Positions 32,650 through 45,542 of a stretch of DNA of 64,000 bases are shown here, piece after piece. Position 1 is the first letter of the stretch, and each line of letters starts with the position of its first letter. Made by a program: the position numbers and the translations under genes. The stretch spans positions 1-64,000 of the forward strand of contig NZ_JALZ01000005.1 of NCBI RefSeq assembly GCF_000521785.1. Reading direction: 5' to 3'. This DNA is from Roseivivax halodurans JCM 10272 (GTDB lineage Bacteria > Pseudomonadota > Alphaproteobacteria > Rhodobacterales > Rhodobacteraceae). The notes below the pieces were generated by a model, which was not told where the DNA came from, made no database searches, and worked only from the letters and a program-made list of their open reading frames with translations.

Positions 32650-34569
32650 ATGGGCAAAGTCATTGGCATCGACCTTGGCACAACCAACTCCTGCGTCGCC
32701 ATCATGGATGGCAGCCAGGCGAAGGTGATCGAGAACTCCGAGGGCGCGCGTACCACGCCGTCGATCGTCGCATTCACCGACGACGAGCGCCTCGTGGGTC
32801 AGCCGGCCAAGCGCCAGGCGGTCACCAACCCGACCAACACCATCTTCGGCGTCAAGCGCCTCGTCGGCCGTCGCAAGGACGACCCCGATCTGGCGAAGGA
32901 CAACAAGAACATGCCGTTCGAGATCGTCGACGGCGGCAACGGCGACGCCTGGGTCCAGGCCAAGGGCGAGAAGTACAGCCCCTCCCAGATTTCCGCCTTC
33001 ATCCTGCAGAAGATGAAGGAAACCGCCGAGAGCTATCTCGGTGAAGAGGTCACGCAGGCGGTCATCACCGTTCCGGCCTATTTCAACGACCAGCAGCGTC
33101 AGGCCACGAAGGACGCGGGCAAGATCGCCGGCCTCGAGGTGCTGCGCATCATCAACGAGCCGACCGCGGCTGCGCTGGCCTATGGCCTCGACAAGAAAGA
33201 GACCAAGACGATCGCGGTCTACGACCTCGGCGGCGGCACGTTCGACGTGACCATCCTCGAGATCGACGACGGCCTCTTCGAGGTGAAGTCGACGAACGGC
33301 GACACGTTCCTCGGCGGCGAAGACTTCGACATGCGGATCGTCAACTACCTCGCCGACGAGTTCAAGAAAGAGAACCAGGTCGACCTAACCAAGGACAAGA
33401 TGGCGCTCCAGCGCCTGAAGGAAGCCGCGGAGAAGGCCAAGATCGAGCTGTCGAGCGCGAGCCAGACCGAGATCAACCAGCCGTTCATCTCGATGGGCTC
33501 CAACGGCCAGCCGCTGCACATGGTGATGAAGCTGACCCGCGCGAAGCTCGAGAGCCTCGTCGGTGACCTCATCAAGGCGTCGATCAAGCCGTGCCAGGCC
33601 GCGCTGAAGGATGCGGGTCTGTCCAAGGACGACATCGACGAGGTCGTGCTGGTCGGCGGCCAGACGCGGATGCCGAAGGTGATCGAGGAAGTGACCGCCT
33701 TCTTCGGCAAGGAGCCGCACAAGGGCGTGAACCCCGACGAGGTCGTGGCCATGGGCGCCGCCATCCAGGCGGGCGTGCTGCAGGGTGACGTGAAGGACGT
33801 GGTCCTTCTGGACGTGACGCCCCTGTCGCTCGGCATCGAGACGCTGGGTGGCGTGTTCACCCGTCTCATCGACCGCAACACCACGATCCCGACGAAGAAG
33901 AGCCAGATCTTCTCGACCGCCGAGGACAACCAGAACGCCGTGACCATCCGGGTCTTCCAGGGTGAGCGCGAGATGGCGGCCGACAACAAGATGCTCGGCC
34001 AGTTCAACCTCGAGCAGATCCCGCCGGCACCGCGCGGCATGCCCCAGATCGAGGTGACCTTCGACATCGACGCGAACGGCATCGTGCACGTCGCGGCGAA
34101 GGACAAGGGCACCAACAAGGAGCAGAAGATCACCATCCAGGCCTCGGGCGGTCTGTCCGACGAGGACATCGAGAAGATGGTGAAGGAAGCCGAGGAGAAC
34201 GCGGAGTCCGACAAGAAGCGCCGCGATCTGGTCGACGCCCGGAACCAGGCGGAAAGCCTCATCCACTCGACCGAGAAGTCGATCGAGGACCACGGCGACA
34301 AGGTCGACCCGTCGACCGTCGAGGCGATCGAGCTGGCGATCTCGGCTCTCAAGGACGATCTGGAGAAGGACGACGCGGACAAGATCCGTTCCGGCATCCA
34401 GAACGTGACCGAGGCGTCGATGAAGCTCGGCGAGGCCATCTACAAGGCGCAGACGGCGGAAGCCGAAGGCGGCGAGAACCCCGATGACGGCGAGCAGTCG
34501 CAGGGCGGCAGCGACGACGACATCGTCGACGCCGATTTCGAGGATCTCGACGAAAACAAGCGGGCCTGA
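32650..34569 (+). CDS. dnaK: Molecular chaperone DnaK
   Basis: DnaK is the Hsp70 chaperone that, with DnaJ and GrpE, folds and rescues proteins in the cytoplasm. The 639-residue product has the ATPase domain (1-380; [43 protein letters not shown]), the linker [11 protein letters not shown]-type segment seen as [14 protein letters not shown], and the beta-sandwich substrate domain. An Ala/Asp/Glu-rich C-terminal lid follows, ending in [16 protein letters not shown]. The ATG at 32650 gives the canonical [10 protein letters not shown]. dnaJ follows after a hairpin-containing 83-base gap. Confidence 0.98.
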   Translation: MGKVIGIDLGTTNSCVAIMDGSQAKVIENSEGARTTPSIVAFTDDERLVGQPAKRQAVTNPTNTIFGVKRLVGRRKDDPDLAKDNKNMPFEIVDGGNGDAWVQAKGEKYSPSQISAFILQKMKETAESYLGEEVTQAVITVPAYFNDQQRQATKDAGKIAGLEVLRIINEPTAAALAYGLDKKETKTIAVYDLGGGTFDVTILEIDDGLFEVKSTNGDTFLGGEDFDMRIVNYLADEFKKENQVDLTKDKMALQRLKEAAEKAKIELSSASQTEINQPFISMGSNGQPLHMVMKLTRAKLESLVGDLIKASIKPCQAALKDAGLSKDDIDEVVLVGGQTRMPKVIEEVTAFFGKEPHKGVNPDEVVAMGAAIQAGVLQGDVKDVVLLDVTPLSLGIETLGGVFTRLIDRNTTIPTKKSQIFSTAEDNQNAVTIRVFQGEREMAADNKMLGQFNLEQIPPAPRGMPQIEVTFDIDANGIVHVAAKDKGTNKEQKITIQASGGLSDEDIEKMVKEAEENAESDKKRRDLVDARNQAESLIHSTEKSIEDHGDKVDPSTVEAIELAISALKDDLEKDDADKIRSGIQNVTEASMKLGEAIYKAQTAEAEGGENPDDGEQSQGGSDDDIVDADFEDLDENKRA

Positions 34570-34595
34570 GGCCATAGCCTGCGGAACACATTGCG

Positions 34596-34620
34596 GGCCG
34601 GTCCGGACACCGGGCCGGCC
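34596..34620 (+). terminator. Strong intercistronic hairpin between dnaK and dnaJ
   Basis: GGCCGGTCCGG (34596-34606) pairs with CCGGGCCGGCC (34610-34620), 11 bp with one T-G wobble and a 3-base loop. No U-tract follows. It probably limits read-through or sets a processing point so that dnaK mRNA exceeds dnaJ, as in many dnaKJ operons. Confidence 0.6.
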
Positions 34621-34652
34621 TTGCCACGTTCCGCGCGCCAAGGAGAACAGAC

Positions 34653-35804
34653 ATGTCCAAGCGTGACTATTACGACGTTCTCGGCCTCTCGAAGGGTGCT
34701 TCTGCGGATGAGATCAAGAAGGCCTATCGCAAGAAGGCCAAGGAACTTCACCCCGACCGGAACGCCGACAACCCCGCTGCCGAGGGCCAGTTCAAGGAAG
34801 CGAACGAGGCCTACGACGTCCTCAAGGACCCCGAGAAGAAGGCGGCCTACGACCGTTTCGGCCATTCGGCCTTCGACGGCGGCATGGGCGGAGGCGGCGG
34901 CGGCCGGCCCGGCGGCATGGGCGGCGGTCAGGGCGACTTCGCCTCGGCCTTCTCGGACGTCTTCGACGACCTCTTCGGCGATTTCATGGGCGGCGGACGC
35001 GGCGGCCGGTCGCGCGCGGCCCGGGGATCGGACCTGCGCTACAACCTGCGCGTCGATCTCGAGGAGGCCTATAACGGCCTGACCAAGACGATCAGCGTGC
35101 CGACGAGCGTGCAATGCGGCTCGTGCGATGGCTCGGGCTCGGAAGGCGGCGCGGAGCCGACCACCTGCCCGACCTGTTCGGGCATGGGCAAGGTGCGCGC
35201 GACCCAAGGCTTCTTCACGGTGGAGCGGACCTGCCCCACCTGTTCCGGCCTCGGCCAGATCATCAAGAATCCCTGCTCGAGCTGCGGCGGCAACGGCCGC
35301 GTGCAGAAGGAGCGCCAGCTGTCGATCAACGTGCCCCCGGGCGTCGAGACCGGCACCCGCATCCGGCTCGCCGGCGAAGGCGAGGCGGGGATGCGCGGCG
35401 GTCCTCCGGGCGATCTCTACATCTTCGTCGAGGTCAAACGGCACGACATCTTCGACCGCGACGGGGTGAACCTGCAGTGCCGGGTGCCGGTGTCGATGGC
35501 CTCGGCCGCCCTCGGGGGCGATATCGAGGTGCCGACGATCGCGGGCGGCCGCAGCCGCGTATCGATCCCGGCGGGCTCGCAATCGGGCCGCCAGATGCGC
35601 CTGCGCGGCAAGGGCATGCCGGCGCTGCGCGGCGGCGGACATGGCGACATGTTCATCGAGCTTGCCGTCGAGACGCCGGTGAACCTGACCTCGCGCCAGA
35701 AGGAGCTCCTGCGCGAATTCGAGGAGCTGAGCGAGGACAACAACCCCGAATCCATGAGCTTCTTCAAGAGCGTGAAGAGCTTCTGGGACGCGATGAAGGG
35801 CTGA
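34653..35804 (+). CDS. dnaJ: Co-chaperone DnaJ
   Basis: DnaJ delivers substrates to DnaK and stimulates its ATPase. The 383-residue type-I protein has the J-domain (1-70, HPD in [10 protein letters not shown]) and a Gly/Phe-rich linker (about 72-125, GGGMGG-type repeats with Asp-Phe pieces). Four zinc-binding CxxCxGxG units follow at about 145-210 ([32 protein letters not shown]), then the two C-terminal beta domains. ATG follows AAGGAGAA. A terminator follows at 35843. Confidence 0.97.
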   Translation: MSKRDYYDVLGLSKGASADEIKKAYRKKAKELHPDRNADNPAAEGQFKEANEAYDVLKDPEKKAAYDRFGHSAFDGGMGGGGGGRPGGMGGGQGDFASAFSDVFDDLFGDFMGGGRGGRSRAARGSDLRYNLRVDLEEAYNGLTKTISVPTSVQCGSCDGSGSEGGAEPTTCPTCSGMGKVRATQGFFTVERTCPTCSGLGQIIKNPCSSCGGNGRVQKERQLSINVPPGVETGTRIRLAGEGEAGMRGGPPGDLYIFVEVKRHDIFDRDGVNLQCRVPVSMASAALGGDIEVPTIAGGRSRVSIPAGSQSGRQMRLRGKGMPALRGGGHGDMFIELAVETPVNLTSRQKELLREFEELSEDNNPESMSFFKSVKSFWDAMKG

Positions 35805-35842
35805 GCCCGGTATCGCGCGAACGGTGTATGCTCCGGACGTTG

Positions 35843-35872
35843 AAGCCTCGGCCCTCGGGTCGGGGCTTTTTT
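35843..35872 (+). terminator. Rho-independent terminator after dnaJ
   Basis: AAGCCTCG (35843-35850) pairs with CGGGGCTT (35861-35868) with one T-G wobble, followed by a six-base T-run and CTTTC. It lies 39 bases past the dnaJ stop. Confidence 0.85.
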
Positions 35873-35905
35873 CTTTCGGGGCCACCCGGTCCTGCGAGCG
35901 GTTGA

Positions 35906-38020
<2,115 letters not shown>

Positions 38021-38147
38021 CGGGGCGCGGGGGATTGCGCGAGGCCGGTCTTGCAGCGGGAACGGCCTCGCGCGCGGTCGCGTTTGTCTGACAAGCGGCA
38101 CCGGGAGTGCCGACACAGACTTCAACGCGATACCGAAGGAGGCCATC

Positions 38148-38708
38148 ATGCCCCGCATCGAGGACTCGAAAGTACTTATCATTGCGACCCATGGCTTCGA
38201 GCAGTCCGAGCTTGAAGTGCCCCGCGACGAGCTCAAGGACCGCGGCGCGGAGGTGCATGTCGCCTCGCTCGACGGCGAGCCGATCAAGGGCTGGGACGGC
38301 GACGATTGGGGCCGCACCGTGCCCGCCGACCTCAAGCTCGGCGATGCCGATCTCGGCGCCTATGACGCGCTCGTCCTGCCGGGCGGCCAGATCAACCCCG
38401 ACATCCTGCGCGTCGAGGACAGCGTCCTCAGCGCCGTGAAGACGTTCCACGATGCGGGCAAGGTCATCGCCGCGATCTGCCACGCGCCGTGGATCCTGGT
38501 CGAGGCCGGTATTCTCAAGGGCCGCAAGGCGACGTCCTACAAGTCGATCAAGACCGACGTGAAGAACGCGGGCGCCGAGTGGGTCGACGAGACCGTGGTC
38601 GCGGATCAGGGAATCGTGACAAGCCGGAACCCTGACGATCTTGGCGCATTCGTTTCCAAGATCGTCGAGGAGATTCAGGAAGGCAAGCACGAGCGCCAGG
38701 CCGCCTGA
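38148..38708 (+). CDS. DJ-1/PfpI-family protein (type 1 glutamine amidotransferase-like)
   Basis: The 186-residue protein belongs to the PfpI/YhbO branch of the DJ-1 superfamily. Nucleophile elbow Cys111-His112 is in VIAAICHAPWILVEAG, with the supporting Glu in FEQSELEVP and LVLPGGQINPDILR as oxyanion region. Members act in stress tolerance as proteases, glyoxalases or deglycases; which of these is real is disputed, so only the family is claimed. ATG 38148 follows GAAGGAGG. A strong terminator follows, so it is probably monocistronic. Confidence 0.92.
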   Translation: MPRIEDSKVLIIATHGFEQSELEVPRDELKDRGAEVHVASLDGEPIKGWDGDDWGRTVPADLKLGDADLGAYDALVLPGGQINPDILRVEDSVLSAVKTFHDAGKVIAAICHAPWILVEAGILKGRKATSYKSIKTDVKNAGAEWVDETVVADQGIVTSRNPDDLGAFVSKIVEEIQEGKHERQAA

Positions 38709-38735
38709 TCCCTTCGACATCCCTCATGTGTCCTT

Positions 38736-38768
38736 GGGCCGGGTGCTTATGCATCCGGCCCTTTTTTT
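38736..38768 (+). terminator. Rho-independent terminator after the PfpI-family gene
   Basis: GGGCCGGGTGC (38736-38746) pairs with GCATCCGGCCC (38751-38761) with one wobble and a 4-base loop, followed by a run of seven T. It lies 27 bases past the stop. Confidence 0.92.
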
Positions 38769-38936
38769 CGAGAAACGGTTTCGGTGGGTCGCGCCTATGT
38801 CACGCTTTTTGCATATGTTTCCCGGGTCCATACATTGTCGCGGAACATCGCCCTATTGTCCGCCGTCAGCCGTCTTTCTGCCCAGATTGGCCGCGATATC
38901 CGATCGGAGGACTCAAGGGATCGAGAGGAGACGTGA

Positions 38937-39842
38937 ATGGATCGCCTGACCGAGATGGAGGCATTCGCCACCGTGGTGGACCAGGGCGGATTCACGGACG
39001 CGGCGAAGAAGATGGGCATTTCCAAATCCGCCGTGTCGAAACATGTCTCCAGCCTCGAGGCGCGCCTTGGTGCGCGGCTGCTCAACCGGACGACCCGGCG
39101 GGTGTCGCCGACGGAGATCGGGCTGATCTATTACGACCGGGCGCGGCGGGTGCTGAACGACGCGGGTGAGGCGGACGCGCTGGTGACGTCGATGCAATCG
39201 GCGCCTTCGGGTCTCCTCAGGATCTCGGTCGCGACGGATTTTGGGGTGAACCACCTCTCGCCGGTGCTCGGCGACTTCCTGGCCGAGTTTCCCGACATCA
39301 CCGTGAACATGGTGCTGAACAACCGCTACGTGGAGCTGATCTCGGAGGGGTTCGACGTGGCGGTGCGGATCGGAGAGCTCGAGGATTCGACCCTGCGGGC
39401 CCGCAAGCTGACCGAGACGACGAAGCGGATGATCGCCTCGCCCACCTATTTCGAGAAGTTCGGGCGCCCGCAGCGGATCGACGATCTCAACGATCACAAG
39501 CTGCTGCATTATTCGAACAACGCCTCGGGCAATGTCTGGAAGGTGACCGCGCCGTCGGGCGAGAAGAGGCAGGTGCGCACCGCGGGCTGGCTCTCGGTGA
39601 ACGACGGGCAGTCGCTGCTGAACGCCTGCATCGCAGGGCTCGGCATCGCCTATCTGCCGTCGTTCCTTTACTCGACCGCGATGGCGGAGGGGCTGGTCGA
39701 GGACGCCATCCCGGATCTGCCGGTGGAGACGCAGGGCATCTATGCGGTGCATCCGCCGGGGCGGTTCACCCAGCCGAAGGTGCGCGCCTTCGTCGACTTC
39801 CTCGTCGATACGTTCGCGGACAAAGGGCTGCGGACCTGGTGA
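38937..39842 (+). CDS. LysR-family transcriptional regulator
   Basis: This 301-residue regulator has the N-terminal winged helix-turn-helix (MDRLTEMEAFATVVDQGGFTDAAKKMGISKSAVSKHVSSLE) and a periplasmic-binding-like effector domain from about residue 90. It resembles the CrgA/AaeR-type branch that starts with a short 'M.RL..MEAF..V.' helix. The effector is unknown. It faces the 679-residue membrane protein gene tail to tail, so it has no divergent partner; the promoter region 38769-38936 shows no clear palindrome. ATG 38937 follows GAGAGGAG. Confidence 0.92.
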   Translation: MDRLTEMEAFATVVDQGGFTDAAKKMGISKSAVSKHVSSLEARLGARLLNRTTRRVSPTEIGLIYYDRARRVLNDAGEADALVTSMQSAPSGLLRISVATDFGVNHLSPVLGDFLAEFPDITVNMVLNNRYVELISEGFDVAVRIGELEDSTLRARKLTETTKRMIASPTYFEKFGRPQRIDDLNDHKLLHYSNNASGNVWKVTAPSGEKRQVRTAGWLSVNDGQSLLNACIAGLGIAYLPSFLYSTAMAEGLVEDAIPDLPVETQGIYAVHPPGRFTQPKVRAFVDFLVDTFADKGLRTW

Positions 39843-39848
39843 GGGTGC

Positions 39849-41888
39849 CTAGCGGCGGCCTTCGCGCAACCACGCCGCGATGATGAAGCCCGAGGCGAGG
39901 AGCAGCACGAGCCAGGAGGGCAGCGCCGGAACCTGCGTGATGTCCATCGTCTGGTAGGCCTCGCGCGGGGTGATGCCGACCCAGCCGCGCCCCGCGGCGG
40001 GGCGGCCGGGGCTGACCTCGCGGATGTCGGGAACGCCGTCGGCGAGCCGGACGGTGCCGCCATTCGACGGATCGAGCACCGGATCGAGCAAGTCCGACGT
40101 GGCGATGGTCTGCTCGAACTCGCGCGGGGCCGCGGGGCCGAGACCGACGACGGCCTCCTGATCGCCTTCCGCGAGCCGGTAGAGCCCGATCTGCGGGCCC
40201 TCGTAAAGCGCCTCGAACCGGCCCGGCGCGACCTCCTCAAGGGTGACCTCCTCGGTCTCGCCGTCGGGGCGGGTGATCGTGACGGTGCCGACCTCTTCCT
40301 CGAGCGTGCGGCGGATGATGCGCATGGTCTGGCCGGTGGGCTCGGCGAGCAGCGTCTCTTCCTCGAGCTCGGGCTCCTTCATCATCCAGTGGGCGAGGCG
40401 GCGCAGGAGTTCCAGTTGTGGCCCGCCGCCCTCGTAGCCCCGCGACCAGAGCCAGGCCTGATCGGAGGCCATGAGGGACACGCGACCCTCGCCGACGCGG
40501 TCGAGCACCAGGAGAGGCCGCCCCTCGATGCCGGACATGACGGTATCGCCCTCGCCGGGGTCGATGTCGATCTGGCGCAGCCAGCGGCCCCAGCTTTCGG
40601 GCGAGCCGAGGCCTGAGGTCACCGGGTGCCGCTGACCGAGTTCGGTGATCTCGGGGCGGAAGCCTTCCTCGATCACCCGGGCGGTGGGGGCGCCGGGCAT
40701 GATCTCTCCGAGCGGTGAGCGGTAGAGGCTGTCGGCGGAGGCGTAATCGGGGCCTGCGGCGACGAGCACCGCGCCGCCGTCCTCGACATATTGCCGGACG
40801 TTGTCGAGGTAGATCGAGGGCAGGATGCCGCGGCGCTTGTAGCGGTCGAAGATGATCAGGTCGAAATCGTCGATCTTCTCGAGGAAGAGCTCGCGGGTCG
40901 GGAAGGCGATGAGCGAGAGCTCGTTCACCGGCACGCCGTCCTGCTTTTCGGGCGGGCGCAGGATGGTGAAGTGCACGAGGTCTACGGAGCTGTCGGATTT
41001 CAGAAGGTTGCGCCAGGTTCGCCCGCCGGCATGGGGTTCGCCCGAGACGAGCAGGACGCGCAGGCGGTCGCGCACGCCGTTGATCTGCACGAGCGCGGTG
41101 TTGTTGCGGTCGGTGAGCTCGCCGCCCGCTTCGGGGACGGTGAACTGGATCACGTTGAGCCCGCCGTGCGGGAGCGTGATCGGCAGCTCGAAGCTCTGGC
41201 CGATGGGGATCTCGAAGCCCTGCGGCTCGGAGCCGTCGACGGAGATCTCGATCTCGGTGCTGGTGGCCTCGGGCGCGGCGCCCTCGTCCTCGACCCGGAC
41301 GGTCAGGGTGACGGGCTCGTCGAGGATGGCGAAGGCGGGGGCGTTCTCGACGATGAGGCGGCGGTCCCAGTCGTCCTCCTGCCCGGTCATCAGAAGGTGC
41401 ATCGGCGCGGGCAGGTCGGGCGCGCGGTCGAGGTCGTGCAGGCGTCCGTCGGAGAGGAGGAGGATGCCCGCGACCTGTCCCGCGGGCTCCTCGGCGAGGG
41501 CCTCGGACACGGCGGTCATGAGGAGCGTGCCGGCGTCGTCCTCGCCGTCGCCGACGGCGACGCGGCGGACCTCGGTGTTCGGGCGGCTGGCCAGCTCGGC
41601 CTCGAGTGAGGTTGCGGCGTCCGCCGTCACGCCGGCGCGTTCGGCGAGGTCCTGCGAGGCGCTCTCGTCCACGACCATGAGAACGATGTCGTTGAGCGGC
41701 GCGCGGTCCTCGACCTGCCAGGACGGCTGCGAGAGGGCGGCGACGAGGATCAGCGCCGCGATGCCGCGAAGCGCCCAGCCGGCGAGGCCGCGCCAGAGAG
41801 CGAGCACGATGCCGAGGAGCGCGAGCCCGCCCAGCGCGCCGATGGCGAGCCAGGGCAGGAGCGGGTCGAAGACGATGTTGCCGGTCAT
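39849..41888 (-). CDS. Membrane protein with glutamine-amidotransferase-like domain
   Basis: This 679-residue protein ends the moxR-DUF58-DUF4159 operon. It has two N-terminal membrane segments (LLPWLAIGALGGLALLGIVLALW and AALILVAALSQP), a VWA-like periplasmic region (DIVLMVVDESASQDLAERAG), and a class-I glutamine amidotransferase-like fold around residues 330-420 (DLIIFDRYKRRG, QYVEDGGAVLVAAGP). One C-terminal membrane helix (PSWLVLLLASGFIIAAWL) follows. Catalytic Cys/His residues of real amidotransferases are not evident, so it is probably structural. The start overlaps the previous stop by ATGA. No specific function is known. Confidence 0.82.
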   Translation of the reverse strand: MTGNIVFDPLLPWLAIGALGGLALLGIVLALWRGLAGWALRGIAALILVAALSQPSWQVEDRAPLNDIVLMVVDESASQDLAERAGVTADAATSLEAELASRPNTEVRRVAVGDGEDDAGTLLMTAVSEALAEEPAGQVAGILLLSDGRLHDLDRAPDLPAPMHLLMTGQEDDWDRRLIVENAPAFAILDEPVTLTVRVEDEGAAPEATSTEIEISVDGSEPQGFEIPIGQSFELPITLPHGGLNVIQFTVPEAGGELTDRNNTALVQINGVRDRLRVLLVSGEPHAGGRTWRNLLKSDSSVDLVHFTILRPPEKQDGVPVNELSLIAFPTRELFLEKIDDFDLIIFDRYKRRGILPSIYLDNVRQYVEDGGAVLVAAGPDYASADSLYRSPLGEIMPGAPTARVIEEGFRPEITELGQRHPVTSGLGSPESWGRWLRQIDIDPGEGDTVMSGIEGRPLLVLDRVGEGRVSLMASDQAWLWSRGYEGGGPQLELLRRLAHWMMKEPELEEETLLAEPTGQTMRIIRRTLEEEVGTVTITRPDGETEEVTLEEVAPGRFEALYEGPQIGLYRLAEGDQEAVVGLGPAAPREFEQTIATSDLLDPVLDPSNGGTVRLADGVPDIREVSPGRPAAGRGWVGITPREAYQTMDITQVPALPSWLVLLLASGFIIAAWLREGRR

Positions 41889-44671
41889 TGTCCGAGCCTG
41901 TCGAGAAGCGCCGGCACGTGGACCTGGTCGCTTTTGTAGTTGCCGGTGAGGACGTGCATCACGAGGTTCACGCCGAAGCGGAAGGCGATCTCGCGCTGCC
42001 GCTCGCCCGAGAAGCCGCGGCCCATCGGCAGGAGCGGCTGGCCGTTCTCGGCGGTCGCCCAGGCCGAGGCCCAGTCGTTGCCGCCGATCACCACGGGAGT
42101 GACGTTGTCGTTGAGGTTGCGGAAGGGCATGCCCTCGACGAGCTCGGCATCGGCGGGCGCGGCCTCGACCCAGATGTCACGGCCGGCGTAGCGCCCGGGG
42201 AAGTCCTGCAGGAGGTAGAAGGTGCGCGTGAGGACGTGGTCCTGCGGCACCGGTTCGAGCGGCGGCACGTCGAGCGGGGCGGCGAGCTCCTGCAGCTTGC
42301 GGCCGTTCGGGGAGGAGGCGCCGTAGCCCGCGATGTCGGCGTCGCGCGTGTCGAAGAGAATCATGCCGCCGGAGCGGATGTATTCATTGAGCTTGGCATA
42401 GGCCTCCTGGCTCGGCGTCGGCTGGTCGGGGGTGACCGGCCAGTAGAGCATCGGGAAGAAGGCCAGCTCGTCGCGTTCGAGATCGACGCCGATCGGGGCG
42501 CCGGGTTCGACCGAGGTGCGGAAGTAGAGCGTGTCCGAGAGGCCGCGCAGGCCGGCCTGCGCGATCTCGTCGATCTCGGCATTGCCGGTCAGGACATGGG
42601 CGAGGGTCATCTCGGCGGTGGCGTCGATCGCGAAATTCTCTGTCTCGCCGGTGGCGCTGCGGTCCTGCTGCGCGTCGGCCGCGCCGGGGAGCATCAGCGC
42701 GGCGGCGAGGAGCGCGCCCGCGACGGGACCGGTCTGGGCGCCGCGGAGGCGTCCGGTCAGGGCGAGGGAGGCGAGGATGTCGGCAAAGAGCATCAGGAGC
42801 GCGAGGGCGATCAGCCAGCCCGCGAGCGGCTCCTCGTCGGGGGCGGCGAGGCCTTCGACGGTGATGCGGTCGGGCCAGACCATCGGGCGCAGCTCGGTGT
42901 CGGCGGTCACGACGTTGCGCGCGAGGCTGCGGTCCTCTCCGGCATAGAGGCCGGGGCGGAGATCGGGGCCGAGCGGTTCGGAGACCAGAGCCTCTCCGGC
43001 AACGCCGGGAAGGGTGCCGGCGTCGCGCAGGTCGCCGAAGCCGTCGAGGACGAGCTGCGGCTCCCACGTGGTGCCTTCGAGCTCCTCGATCTCGGGCTGG
43101 GCGGGCATCGAGGAGACGGCGAGCCGTTCGAGCATCTGCACGAAGAGTCCCGACAGCGGCAGGGAGGACCATTCGGCGTTGGCGGTGACGTGGAAGAGGA
43201 CGACCTGTCCCTGGCCGAGGCGCTTTCGGGTGACCAGCGGCGTGCCGTCCGTCAGCTGCGCGATGACACGGCTCGCGAGGCTGGGGTCGGGCTGGGCCAT
43301 GACCTGCGCGGTGACGGTGACGTCGTCGCGGATCTCGAGGCCGAAGAAGGGGCTTTCGGCGTCGAAGGGGGCGAGGGTCTTGGGCTCTCCCCAGCTCATC
43401 GCGCCGCCGACGGAGCGGCCGCCGGCGCGCAGGCGCACGGGCAGGAGCGGGTCCTCCTCGTCGCGACTGATGTCGGAGCCGGCGAGGCGCGGGCCGGCAA
43501 AGCGCAGGAGCATGCCGCCGTTCTCGACCCAGTCGCGCACCTCTTCGGCCTCGCCGCCGAGCGTCGCGACATCGGCGAGCACGATCACGTCTGGATTGGC
43601 GGGCAGCACGTCGGGCAGGCCGCCGTCGAGGAGATCCGCGGTCGGCTCGAGCGCACGGTGGAGATAATGCAGAGGCGAGAGGAGCTCGAGCCCCTCGCGG
43701 TTCTCGGTTCCGGCGATGAGCGCGACCTCGCGGCGGCGCAGGCTGTCGTCCGACAGGGTCAGCGCGCCGGCGCTGCTCGATCCCGCGACTTCGAAGCGGT
43801 CGACCCGGGCGCGCAGCTCGGCCGGCAGCGACAGCTCGCCCTCGGCAAGGACCGCGCCGTCCTCGAATCGCATCGGCAGGCTCGCGAGCGTCGCGGGGTT
43901 GCCGGCGGGATCGCGACCGTCGGCGTTCACCGTGACCTCGCGCGCGGCACCGGGGCGCAGGCGCTTGAGCGTCAGCGCGACGTTGCCGCCGTCGAACCGG
44001 GCGGGGGCGAGGGCGTAGAGGTCCTGCGGGCTCTCGTAGACGGTGACCTCGCCGGCGCCTTCGAGCGCCTCGAGCAGAGGCGCGCGGCCCTCGCGGGTGA
44101 TACCGTCGGAGAACCAGTAGGTGTCGAAGGGGCCGTCGGGCAGCAGCGAGGCAGCATTTTCCATGCGCTCCGCATTCGGCTCCCACGGTTCGGGGCGGAT
44201 GCCGGAGAGGCGCTGTTGCAGCGCGCCTGCGGCCTGGAAGGTGGCGGCTTCGGGTGCGGAGAGGCGCAGGAGCGCGACGGGGCGGTCGTCGCGGGCGGCG
44301 CGGGAGAGGAGGCCGTCGAGCGCGGTCTCGCGGGCACGCCAGTCGCCGGCGCTGGCCCAGCTCGCATCCATCACGACGAGGAGGGGGCGGTCGCCGACCG
44401 CGGCATTGTCCTCTTCGGGGTTCAGGATCGGGCCGGCGAGGCCGACGATCACCGCAGCGACGGCGAGCATCCGCAGGAGCAGGAGCCACCACGGGGTGCG
44501 GTCGCTGACCTGCTCCTCGTCCTTGAGGCCGAGCAGCAGCACGACGCCGGGAAAGAGCCGGCGGACGGGGGCGGGCGGCACGGCGCGCAGCAGGATCCAC
44601 AGCACCGGCAGGGCGAGAAGGCCCAGAAGCAGCCAGGGCGTGGTGAAACCGAGGGCGCCGAAGAGGGTCAT
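41885..44671 (-). CDS. BatA-like N-terminal / DUF4159 membrane protein
   Basis: The 928-residue protein begins with the aerotolerance-regulator N-terminal module (MTLFGALGFTTPWLLLGLLALPVLWILLR, then a second helix near 65-85). A VWA-like region follows (LLVVMDASWASAGDWRAR), then a long extracytoplasmic part with an amidotransferase-like fold, a membrane segment near residue 640 (LIALALLMLFADILASLAL), and a C-terminal DUF4159 domain (about 710-928). Its GFSGERQREIAFRFGVNLVMHVLTGNYKSDQ end is characteristic of DUF4159. The ATG at 44671 overlaps the DUF58 gene stop by 4 bases. The Bat-type clusters are linked to MoxR chaperones and envelope maturation, but no biochemical role is defined. Confidence 0.85.
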   Translation of the reverse strand: MTLFGALGFTTPWLLLGLLALPVLWILLRAVPPAPVRRLFPGVVLLLGLKDEEQVSDRTPWWLLLLRMLAVAAVIVGLAGPILNPEEDNAAVGDRPLLVVMDASWASAGDWRARETALDGLLSRAARDDRPVALLRLSAPEAATFQAAGALQQRLSGIRPEPWEPNAERMENAASLLPDGPFDTYWFSDGITREGRAPLLEALEGAGEVTVYESPQDLYALAPARFDGGNVALTLKRLRPGAAREVTVNADGRDPAGNPATLASLPMRFEDGAVLAEGELSLPAELRARVDRFEVAGSSSAGALTLSDDSLRRREVALIAGTENREGLELLSPLHYLHRALEPTADLLDGGLPDVLPANPDVIVLADVATLGGEAEEVRDWVENGGMLLRFAGPRLAGSDISRDEEDPLLPVRLRAGGRSVGGAMSWGEPKTLAPFDAESPFFGLEIRDDVTVTAQVMAQPDPSLASRVIAQLTDGTPLVTRKRLGQGQVVLFHVTANAEWSSLPLSGLFVQMLERLAVSSMPAQPEIEELEGTTWEPQLVLDGFGDLRDAGTLPGVAGEALVSEPLGPDLRPGLYAGEDRSLARNVVTADTELRPMVWPDRITVEGLAAPDEEPLAGWLIALALLMLFADILASLALTGRLRGAQTGPVAGALLAAALMLPGAADAQQDRSATGETENFAIDATAEMTLAHVLTGNAEIDEIAQAGLRGLSDTLYFRTSVEPGAPIGVDLERDELAFFPMLYWPVTPDQPTPSQEAYAKLNEYIRSGGMILFDTRDADIAGYGASSPNGRKLQELAAPLDVPPLEPVPQDHVLTRTFYLLQDFPGRYAGRDIWVEAAPADAELVEGMPFRNLNDNVTPVVIGGNDWASAWATAENGQPLLPMGRGFSGERQREIAFRFGVNLVMHVLTGNYKSDQVHVPALLDRLGQ

Positions 44672-45542
44672 CCGTGTGCTCCGTCCATCGCGCGCCAGAC
44701 CCAGAGCAGGGCCGATTGCGCGGTCTTGTCGGTGTGGTGGCACTCGTATTGCCAGCCGGTCAGGCGGCAGAGGCTGTCGAGCCGGTCCTTCCGCTCCGCC
44801 AGCCGCTCGAGATAGCGGCCGCGCAGGTCACCGGCCTTGAGCGTCTCGTGCCGGGTGCCGCCGCCGACCGACTGGAAGATCGTCCGGCCCTCGAAGGGGA
44901 ACGCCTCTTCGGAAGGGTCGAGGATCTGCAAGAGGACGCCGCGCACGCCGCGGTCGGCGGCCTTGGTGAGCGCCGCCTCGATCGGGGCGATGTCGCCGAG
45001 GAAGTCCGACACGAAGATCGCGCGGGCATGGGGCAGCATGCCGCGCGCCTCGGGGGCGGAGTAATCGTCGGTCGCGTCGGTCGAGAACGACTCGGCAAGC
45101 CGCAGGATCTGCTGGCTGCCGCCGCGCGGCGGCAGGGACCAGCCGGTGAGGCCGACGCGCTCGCCCGCGCGGATCAGCAGGACCACTGTGGCGAGCGAGA
45201 TCAGGCGGGCGTGGTCGGCCTTGGAGGGCAGGCGCTTCTCGTCGGAGGTGAAGCGCATCGAGGCGGCCTGATCGACCCACATCAGCACCGACTGGGCGAT
45301 CTGCCACTCGCGGTCCTTGACGAATTGCGCGTCGCCCCGGGCCGAGCGGCGCCAGTCGATCGAGCGGTAATTGTCGCCCGGCATGAGCGGGCGATACTGC
45401 CAGAAATCGTCGCCGAGCCCGGCGCGGCGACGCCCGTGTTCGCCGAGAAGGACGGTGCCCGCGAGCTTTTCGGCGCGGGCGAGGAGGGCAGGGAGGTGGC
45501 TGGCCTCTTCCTCGGCGTGTTGCCTGAGGGTGAGCGGTGCCG

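Noticed and set aside
33385-34641. A 418-codon minus-strand frame opposite dnaK
   Set aside because: Shadow of dnaK; long antisense frames are common opposite high-GC dnaK genes.
41888-44815. A 975-codon plus-strand frame opposite the DUF4159 gene
   Set aside because: Antisense shadow; the minus-strand protein has family domains and overlaps its neighbours by four bases.
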